Origin: JAFGTP01 sp964472715
GTDB lineage: Bacteria > Fidelibacterota > UBA2242 > JAFGTP01
Assembly: GCA_964472715.1 (NCBI GenBank)
Contig: CAYYMT010000108.1
Coordinates: 1 to 11,605 of the forward strand
Direction: 5' to 3'
DNA: 11,605 nt
Below are positions 6,425-11,605 of the stretch, piece after piece. The translations under genes were made by a program, and so were the position numbers. The stretch's first letter is position 1. Every line of letters begins with the position of its first letter. The notes beneath the pieces are model-generated. The model searched no databases. It was given only the letters and a program-made list of their open reading frames with translations, and had not been told where the DNA came from.

Positions 6425-7414
6425 ATGGCCAAAAAAAGAATCAAAATCGGTGATAACGAGTTTGAAGTATCCACTTCGGGATACTGGCTTGTATTACTCG
6501 GTATAATTGGTATAATTATATTAGCGACAGCCGCGATGTCTTTTTATACAGTGGACGCCAATGAAAGAGGCGTTGTCTTAAGATTTGGAAACTATAACCG
6601 GACAACCATGCCGGGACTGCACTGGAAATTCCCCTGGAATATCGAAAAATTGTACAAGGTAAAAGTTGATTATCAGTACAAAGAAGAATTCGGCTACAGA
6701 ACCTTGCGCGCCGGTGTCAAAAGTCAGTACTCAACCAGCGATTATACAAATGAAGCCTGGATTCTGAATGGCGATATGAAAATATCCGATGTGAGTTGGA
6801 CCGTTCAATATCGCATCCACGATCCTGTCAAGGCGCTTTTTAATGTAAAAGAAGTCAGCAGCACCATCCGTAATGTTTCCGAATCCGTGATGCGTGAAAT
6901 AATCGGCGACCGCTCTTTTCATGAAACCTTACAGCTGGAGCGTGTCAATATTCAGAATATTGTCCGTAATAAAATGCAGGAAATTCTGGATTCCTATGAA
7001 ATAGGAATTTCCATAAAACTTGTACAATTAAAAGATGTCCAGCCCCCCGAACCGGTGCGGGACTCTTTTAATGAAGTGAACCGGGCCAAGCAGGAACAGG
7101 AAACCGCCATCAACGAAGCCCAGCAGGCTTATAATAAAGAAATATACAAGGTCGAGGGTGATGCAAAACGGATTATTCAGGAAGCCAATGGATACGCGAT
7201 TAACCGGGTCAATAACGCCCAGGGTGACGCCAATTTTTTCAATTCCGTGTTTAAAAATTATCAAACAGCACAGGATATTACGCAAAAACGACTTTATATT
7301 GAAACCATGGAAACATTAATGAAACGGATTAAAAATAAATATATCATAGATGAAGAATTGGGAAAAGGTGTTTTGCCCTTTCTGAATATGACCGGAAAGG
7401 AGGCCTTAAAATGA
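6425..7414 (+). CDS. hflK: HflK, SPFH/prohibitin-family subunit of the FtsH-modulating HflKC complex
   Basis: HflK and HflC form a large membrane-anchored cage in the inner membrane that surrounds and modulates the AAA+ protease FtsH. This 329-residue protein has a short cytoplasmic N-terminus, one membrane helix at about residues 20-43 (YWLVLLGIIGIIILATAAM) and then an SPFH domain beginning TVDANERGVVLRFG with the HflK-typical PGLHWKFPW. A long Ala/Gln/Glu-rich coiled coil follows (EVNRAKQEQETAINEAQQAY). It lacks the Gly-rich N-terminal extension of the ~419-residue E. coli protein. A strong ribosome site, AGGAGGA at 6414-6420, overlaps the rpoN stop and sits 4 bases before the ATG. The TGA overlaps the hflC start (ATGA). 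Confidence 0.94.
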   Translation: MAKKRIKIGDNEFEVSTSGYWLVLLGIIGIIILATAAMSFYTVDANERGVVLRFGNYNRTTMPGLHWKFPWNIEKLYKVKVDYQYKEEFGYRTLRAGVKSQYSTSDYTNEAWILNGDMKISDVSWTVQYRIHDPVKALFNVKEVSSTIRNVSESVMREIIGDRSFHETLQLERVNIQNIVRNKMQEILDSYEIGISIKLVQLKDVQPPEPVRDSFNEVNRAKQEQETAINEAQQAYNKEIYKVEGDAKRIIQEANGYAINRVNNAQGDANFFNSVFKNYQTAQDITQKRLYIETMETLMKRIKNKYIIDEELGKGVLPFLNMTGKEALK

Positions 7415-8358
7415 AGTTTAAAGGATTTTTACTTGTATTGATCATAATAGCAATATTTCTGGGATTCAATTCCATTTTTATTGTTGAAGAAACGGAACAG
7501 GCAATTGTAACACAGTTTGGAAAACCCGTCGGAGATTCCCGTACCGAAGCCGGTATTAATTATAAAATACCCTTCATTCAAAAAGTCCACAAATTTGAAA
7601 AACGGCTCTTAAGCTGGGATGGTACACCTCAGGAAGTACCGACGGAAGATAAAAAATTCATCCACATCGATACTTTTGCAAGATGGAAAATTGATAATCC
7701 GCTGAATTTTTATAAAACCCTTAAAACAGAGAATTCCGCCCATTCCAGACTTGATGATATTTTAGACGGACTGGTTCGCGATGAGATTGTCAAATATAAT
7801 ATGCCGCAAATCGTCAAAAGTACGGACCGGACCATGATTGTCCTGAAGTTTGACGAAACACAATCAGACGAACTGGTTGAAGAAGAAATCACCGGCAGAA
7901 GACGGAATATTGAAAAGAGTGTGTTGGAAAATGCCGCCAGGAAATTCAATGATCTTCAATTGGGTATTGAAGTTGTTGATTTTCGTTTCAAACGGATAAA
8001 ATACAATGAAAATGTTCGTGTCAAAGTATTTGACCGCATGATCTCCGAGCAAGAGCGCATTGCTGAAAAATATCGCGCTATTGGTGAAGGTGAAAGACAG
8101 AGAATCCTGGGTAAAACCACGCAAAGGAAAAAGGAAATAATGTCAGAAGCCTATAAAGAATCACAAACCATCAAAGGTGAAGCTAATGCAAAAGCCATTG
8201 AGATTTATGCCAATGCCTATAATAAATCCGCGCAGTCACGGGATTTTTATGAGTTCATGAGAACACTGGAAGCCTATACCAACTCCATTGATTCCAACTC
8301 AACCATGATATTCTCAACTGACAGCGAATTTTTTAAATACATAAAATCATCCAAATAA
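7411..8358 (+). CDS. hflC: HflC, SPFH/prohibitin-family subunit of the HflKC complex
   Basis: This is the partner of HflK in the FtsH-associated membrane cage. The 315 residues begin with a membrane helix (FKGFLLVLIIIAIFLGF, about residues 3-19). The SPFH domain follows with VEETEQAIVTQFGKPVG, the HflC-typical GINYKIPFIQKVHKFEKRLL and the FARWKIDNPLNFY segment. The second half is a charged coiled coil (MISEQERIAEKYRAIGEGER, QTIKGEANAKAIEIYANAY), ending in the RTLEAY...STMIFSTDSEFFKYI tail typical of HflC. The start is fixed by AAGGAGG at 7397-7403, 7 bases before the ATG, and by the ATGA overlap with hflK, so the two subunits are translationally coupled. About 20 bases separate it from hslV. 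Confidence 0.95.
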   Translation: MKFKGFLLVLIIIAIFLGFNSIFIVEETEQAIVTQFGKPVGDSRTEAGINYKIPFIQKVHKFEKRLLSWDGTPQEVPTEDKKFIHIDTFARWKIDNPLNFYKTLKTENSAHSRLDDILDGLVRDEIVKYNMPQIVKSTDRTMIVLKFDETQSDELVEEEITGRRRNIEKSVLENAARKFNDLQLGIEVVDFRFKRIKYNENVRVKVFDRMISEQERIAEKYRAIGEGERQRILGKTTQRKKEIMSEAYKESQTIKGEANAKAIEIYANAYNKSAQSRDFYEFMRTLEAYTNSIDSNSTMIFSTDSEFFKYIKSSK

Positions 8359-8378
8359 CAGGAGATAACCAATATAAA

Positions 8379-8918
8379 ATGTCGCAAATGAAAATAAGAT
8401 CCACCACTGTTGTGGGGGTCAAGAAAAATGGTAAGGTGGCGCTTGGCAGTGACGGCCAGGTGACTCAGGGACATACCATTATGAAACACAGCACAAAAAA
8501 AGTCCGTAAGATTTTCAATGATAAAATATTGATCGGTTTTGCCGGAGCAACTGCCGACGCCTTTACTTTATTTGAAAAGTTTGAAGGGAAACTGGATAAG
8601 TTTAACGGCGATGTCAAGCGGGCCGCCATTGAATTGGCGACTTTGTGGCGTACCGATAAATACCTTCGGCGGTTGGAAGCATTACTGACAGTCATGGATC
8701 AGAATACCCTGCTGATCATCTCAGGTACCGGCGATGTCATCGAACCTGATGACGATATTGTCGCTATTGGTTCCGGCGGCGCCTATGCGACTGCCGCTGC
8801 CAGGGCTATGCTGAAACACAGTGATCTTTCGGCTCGTGAAATTGTTGAAGAATCACTCCGGATCGCCTCAGAAATATGTATCTATACGAACAATAAATTT
8901 TCGATTTTGGAATTATAA
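8379..8918 (+). CDS. hslV: ATP-dependent protease HslV (ClpQ) peptidase subunit
   Basis: HslV is the proteasome-like Thr peptidase that forms a double hexamer and degrades proteins unfolded by HslU. The 179 residues match the family length. The conserved STTVVGVKKNGKVALGSDGQ gives Thr9 as the predicted active-site nucleophile, exposed after removal of an 8-residue leader (5 residues if ATG 8388 is used). Other family motifs are GHTIMKHSTKKVRKI, GFAGATADAFTLFEKFE, WRTDKYLRRLEALL and AIGSGGAYATAAARAM. AGGAGAT at 8360-8366 is the ribosome site, with a rather long 12-base spacing. The gene stops 2 bases before hslU, so the two partners are produced together. Confidence 0.97.
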   Translation: MSQMKIRSTTVVGVKKNGKVALGSDGQVTQGHTIMKHSTKKVRKIFNDKILIGFAGATADAFTLFEKFEGKLDKFNGDVKRAAIELATLWRTDKYLRRLEALLTVMDQNTLLIISGTGDVIEPDDDIVAIGSGGAYATAAARAMLKHSDLSAREIVEESLRIASEICIYTNNKFSILEL

Positions 8919-8920
8919 TT

Positions 8921-10279
8921 ATGAAAAAAATAGAAGCTGGAAGAGAATTAACCCCCAGACAGATCGTAGCTGCCCTGGACGAATATATTATCGGTCAGGA
9001 CAAAGCCAAAAAAGCGGTTGCCATTGCCTTGCGCAACCGCTGGCGCCGGCAGCATGTGGAAGGGGATATCAAAGAAGATATCATGCCTAATAATATTATT
9101 CTGATCGGGCCCACCGGCGTTGGGAAAACGGAAATTGCCCGGCGCTTGTCAAATTTGGCCCACGCGCCTTTTATTAAAGTCGAGGCATCCAAATTTACAG
9201 AAGTGGGATATGTGGGCCGTGATGTGGAGTCCATGATCCGCGATCTCACCGGTTTTTCGGTCAATATGGTACGGACAGAACGGATGATTGAAGTGGAAGA
9301 ACAGGCCGAAGTTATGGCCAATGCCAGGATTCTGGATATTCTTCTGCCCCCGGCATCATCCAAATCCGATGAGGAAGAAAGCGACTCTCTCACCAAAACC
9401 AGAGAAAAATTCAAAAAAATGCTGGACAATGGCAGTATGGAAGACCGGGTCATTGAAATCAATATCAGTGACAGCGGGAATGTCGCCAGTATGCAGGTTT
9501 TCGGCCCCGCCGGTATGGAAGAAATGGGTATGGACCTCAAGGAAATGCTGGGCAATGTCTTTCCCAAAAAAAAGAAGAAGAAAAAGGTTACAGTAGCGGA
9601 AGCCCGTGAATTTTTCAAAGTGGAAGAAGCCCAGAAAATGATCGATATGGAAGCCATTAAAAAAGAAGCGATTCGACGGGTGGAACAGTCCGGTATCGTT
9701 TTCCTGGATGAAATCGATAAAATTGCCAAAAACAGCGAGGCCGGCGGCAAAGGCCAGGATGTTTCCCGGGAAGGTGTTCAGCGTGACATTCTGCCGATCG
9801 TTGAAGGCTCAAATGTCCAGACCAAATATGGTGTTGTCCGGTCGGATCACATATTGTTTATCGCTGCCGGTGCTTTTCACATGACAAAACCGTCGGATTT
9901 GATCCCCGAATTACAGGGACGGTTTCCCATTCGCCAGGAACTCAGCAGTCTGACACAGGAGGATTTTATCAAGATACTGAAAAATCCAAAAAACGCCCTG
10001 CTCAAGCAGTATAAAGCGTTGCTGGCAACCGAGGGAGTTGATATCACTTTTGAAGATGACGCGGTGGAAGAAATCGCATTGCTGGCCACCAAAGCCAATG
10101 ACAAGATGGAAAATATCGGCGCCCGCCGGCTGCACACGATCCTATCCACATTACTGGAGGATATTCTTTATAATGTGCCGGACGAAGTGCAGGAGAATAT
10201 TACCATTACTCAAAAAATGGTGCAGGAAAAATTAAACGAAATTATTCAGGACAAAGACCTGAGTAAATATATCTTATAA
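8921..10279 (+). CDS. hslU: HslU (ClpY) AAA+ unfoldase of the HslUV protease
   Basis: HslU is the hexameric ATPase that unfolds substrates and feeds them into HslV. The 452 residues show LTPRQIVAALDEYIIGQDKA at the start, Walker A GPTGVGKT with Lys69 and FTEVGYVGRDVESMIRDL as the pore-loop region. A charged I domain spans about residues 110-235, followed by Walker B IVFLDEIDK with Asp263 and Glu264, ELQGRFPIR as Arg-finger segment, NIGARRLHT in the sensor II region, and a C-terminal LSKYIL tail of the kind that docks into HslV. A run of seven lysines occurs at residues 216-222 in the I domain, encoded by A-rich sequence at 9566-9586. No strong ribosome site precedes ATG 8921, so coupling to hslV is likely. 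Confidence 0.98.
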   Translation: MKKIEAGRELTPRQIVAALDEYIIGQDKAKKAVAIALRNRWRRQHVEGDIKEDIMPNNIILIGPTGVGKTEIARRLSNLAHAPFIKVEASKFTEVGYVGRDVESMIRDLTGFSVNMVRTERMIEVEEQAEVMANARILDILLPPASSKSDEEESDSLTKTREKFKKMLDNGSMEDRVIEINISDSGNVASMQVFGPAGMEEMGMDLKEMLGNVFPKKKKKKKVTVAEAREFFKVEEAQKMIDMEAIKKEAIRRVEQSGIVFLDEIDKIAKNSEAGGKGQDVSREGVQRDILPIVEGSNVQTKYGVVRSDHILFIAAGAFHMTKPSDLIPELQGRFPIRQELSSLTQEDFIKILKNPKNALLKQYKALLATEGVDITFEDDAVEEIALLATKANDKMENIGARRLHTILSTLLEDILYNVPDEVQENITITQKMVQEKLNEIIQDKDLSKYIL

Positions 10280-10335
10280 AACAGGACAGGGAGAAATATA
10301 GTAACTTATTAACAGTGAAAGATTAAGGAGAGATT

Positions 10336-11262
10336 ATGGCTTTCAACTTTCTACACATTACAGACTTCACAACCGAAGAGATTCTGGAAACTTTCGAGAT
10401 TGCCAGAAAAGTCAAGGCAAAAGTAAAAAATGGCGATGAATTTCTGCCCTTCAAAGGCAAAACCATGGCAATGATCTTTGCCAAACCCTCAGCCCGCACC
10501 CGTGTTTCCTTTGAAACAGGCATGACACAGCTGGGTGGACATGCGATCTTTTTAGGACCCAATGATATTGGTATTGGCAAAAGGGAAGCAGTCAAAGATA
10601 TATCCAGAGTTGTATCAAGATATGATGATTTTATTATGGCGAGACTGTTCAGTCACGACCATATGCTGGAGCTGGCGGAATATTCCCGCGTACCGGTGAT
10701 CAATGGGTTGACTGATTATAACCACCCCTGTCAGATCATGGCGGATATTTTTACAATCCTGGAACACCGCGGACATCTGAAAGACCTGAAAGTTGTTTAT
10801 ATCGGTGATGGTAATAATATTACCAATTCCTGGATCAATCTGGCGGCCAGACTGCCGATGCACCTGGTGATTTCCGGACCGGAAGGCTATGAAGCTGACG
10901 AAGCCACATTGGAAAATGCCAAAAAAGCCGGCCTCAGCAAAATCGAATATATCCGCGATCCCAAAGAAGCAGTCAAAGATGCTGACGTGGTTTATACTGA
11001 TGTTTGGGCTTCAATGGGCCAGGAAGAGGAAGCCGCAGAGCGCAAAAAGGTCTTTGCTCCGTATCAGGTGAACACAGAATTATTATCCTATGCGAAAAAG
11101 GATGTTTACGCGATGCATTGCCTGCCGGCCCACCGTGGTGATGAAATCACCAGCGAAGTAGTTGACGGCGCCCATTCCATCATGTTTGACGAAGCGGAAA
11201 ACAGAATGCACATTCAAAAAGCCATTATGCTGAAACTGGCCAATGTGGATGTAAAAGAATAA
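10336..11262 (+). CDS. argF: Ornithine carbamoyltransferase
   Basis: This enzyme carbamoylates ornithine to citrulline in arginine biosynthesis, as a cytoplasmic trimer. The 308 residues are the normal length. The carbamoyl-phosphate loop is SARTR at residues 52-56 (in the FAKPSARTRVSFE stretch). The NHPCQIMADIFT segment, DVWASMGQEEE and MHCLPAHRG follow; the last two mark ornithine rather than aspartate or N-acetylornithine as substrate. The start is set by AAGGAGA at 10325-10331, 4 bases before the ATG. The 56-base gap after hslU is the longest between any two genes from kdsC onward, so argF may have its own promoter, though I see no convincing -35/-10. Two hairpin terminators follow. It could also be named argI; the direction is unlikely to be catabolic given no arcA or arcC nearby. 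Confidence 0.96.
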   Translation: MAFNFLHITDFTTEEILETFEIARKVKAKVKNGDEFLPFKGKTMAMIFAKPSARTRVSFETGMTQLGGHAIFLGPNDIGIGKREAVKDISRVVSRYDDFIMARLFSHDHMLELAEYSRVPVINGLTDYNHPCQIMADIFTILEHRGHLKDLKVVYIGDGNNITNSWINLAARLPMHLVISGPEGYEADEATLENAKKAGLSKIEYIRDPKEAVKDADVVYTDVWASMGQEEEAAERKKVFAPYQVNTELLSYAKKDVYAMHCLPAHRGDEITSEVVDGAHSIMFDEAENRMHIQKAIMLKLANVDVKE

Positions 11263-11273
11263 TAATTATCTTT

Positions 11274-11303
11274 TTACCAAATTTTATTTGGTAACAATTT
11301 TTT
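11274..11303 (+). terminator. Rho-independent terminator 1 after argF
   Basis: TTACCAAAT and ATTTGGTAA form a perfect 9-bp stem (11274-11282 with 11286-11294) around a TTT loop. Six T residues follow at 11298-11303, three bases after the stem. The stem is A/T-rich and the T-tract slightly offset, so on its own it may be weak. It begins 12 bases after the argF stop. Confidence 0.6.
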
Positions 11304-11309
11304 GATATT

Positions 11310-11346
11310 AAACCTCGTAGGTTTCAAAAACCTGCGAGGTTTTTTC
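11310..11346 (+). terminator. Rho-independent terminator 2 after argF (long palindrome)
   Basis: Bases 11310-11324 pair with 11328-11342 to form a 15-bp stem with a single G-U pair and a 3-base CAA loop. T residues run from 11340 to 11345. The core reads AACCTCGTAGGTTT/AAACCTGCGAGGTT. The hairpin is strong, and because the A-rich side precedes it, it could also terminate a gene coming from the opposite strand. Confidence 0.8.
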
Positions 11347-11369
11347 TTGTACACGTGGAAATCTACTCC

Positions 11370-11397
11370 TTTCAAATGGTCTGAAAGACCTTTGAAA
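11370..11397. repeat. Imperfect inverted repeat downstream of the terminators
   Basis: TTTCAAATGGTCT and AGACCTTTGAAA pair over 12 bp with one bulged T (11377) around a GAA loop. No T-tract follows on either strand, so it does not look like a terminator. It may be a dispersed palindromic element or part of an RNA leader for a gene beyond the window. Confidence 0.45.
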
Positions 11398-11605
11398 TGG
11401 TGTTGCCGGCGCATTAGTTATTTTTAAGTAATGACAAAACAATATCTTGCAGGAATCTAAAACCTACAGGGGAAACGGCCTGCTCATTCTTTAATACTCA
11501 ATAATATGTGAAAATAATTTATCTTTGCTTGATTGTTATAAAAATAGTAAATAGTTTATTAGAGTTATTACCTTAATGGAACAAATGCATTTTAAATATT
11601 TTTCA

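Larger units (their letters stand above)
11263..11605. other. Non-coding region after argF to the window end
   Basis: Of these 343 bases, the first ~85 hold the two terminators and 11370-11397 the imperfect hairpin. From about 11400 on I see no open frame of useful length, no tRNA-like fold and no convincing promoter. The sequence becomes A/T-rich after 11490, consistent with an upstream region of a gene outside the window. Confidence 0.5.

Noticed and set aside
9566..9586. A-rich run in hslU containing an in-frame A AAA AAG heptamer, a possible -1 frameshift site that would end at TGA 9607-9609.
   Set aside because: Lysine-rich runs are common in the HslU I domain, the product would be cut before Walker B, and I see no stimulatory structure or upstream Shine-Dalgarno-like element that would argue for programmed frameshifting.
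8995..9750. A 251-codon minus-strand frame opposite hslU.
   Set aside because: It is Ser-rich antisense of a clearly coding AAA+ gene with all its motifs; nothing family-like is seen.
11447..11485. GCAGG...CCTGC and CAGG...CCTG complementary pieces in the 3' intergenic region, as a possible small RNA or terminator.
   Set aside because: Arms are only 4-5 bases with long loops and no T-tract; this is expected by chance.
11500..11605. A/T-rich stretch with TTATAAAA that might be a promoter for a downstream gene.
   Set aside because: No -35 or Bacteroidota-type -33 TTTG at proper spacing, and such A/T-rich DNA gives TATA-like words by chance; the downstream gene is out of view.

Overview
The window looks like a piece of chromosome from a Gram-negative, LPS-making bacterium. 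It carries Kdo-synthesis genes (kdsA, kdsC, kdsD), LPS-export genes (lptC, lptB), sigma-54, HflKC, HslVU and ornithine carbamoyltransferase. The lipoprotein-type LptC, the gene order and the moderate GC with many A/T-rich stretches suggest a member of the Fibrobacteres-Chlorobi-Bacteroidetes side of the tree, for example a Calditrichota- or KSB1-like lineage. That placement is inference and weak. Every gene I can support is on the + strand.

Layout. Bases 1-461 are the 3' end of kdsA. Bases 467-2178 are an A/T-rich restriction-modification (R-M) remnant inserted between kdsA and kdsC. It has one intact-looking D12-class adenine methyltransferase gene, followed by an in-frame chimera. The first ~42 residues of the chimera look like the N-terminus of an AlwI-family type II endonuclease, and the rest is the C-terminal part of a second, beta-type DNA methyltransferase that has lost its catalytic motif. 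Bases 2200-5038 hold kdsC-kdsD-lptC-lptB, packed with 4-base overlaps or gaps of 2-3 bases. Bases 5039-6415 are rpoN, which starts on the base after the lptB stop. Bases 6425-8358 are hflK-hflC, 8379-10279 hslV-hslU, and 10336-11262 argF. Two tandem hairpins with T-tracts follow argF at 11274-11346. The last ~260 bases show one more imperfect hairpin and no gene I can support.

How the genes work together. KdsD makes arabinose-5-phosphate, KdsA condenses it with PEP to Kdo-8-phosphate, and KdsC removes the phosphate to give Kdo for the LPS inner core. LptC and LptB belong to the machine that moves finished LPS to the outer membrane; lptA, often found between them, is absent here. RpoN, HflKC and HslVU add alternative transcription and membrane/cytoplasmic protein quality control. 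ArgF is arginine biosynthesis and probably a separate unit ahead of the terminators.

Most of the window is ordinary core genome, and I do not see an undescribed multi-gene system. The part that repays attention is the broken R-M island: a likely deletion fused endonuclease and methyltransferase in frame and left a solitary methyltransferase inside an LPS operon.
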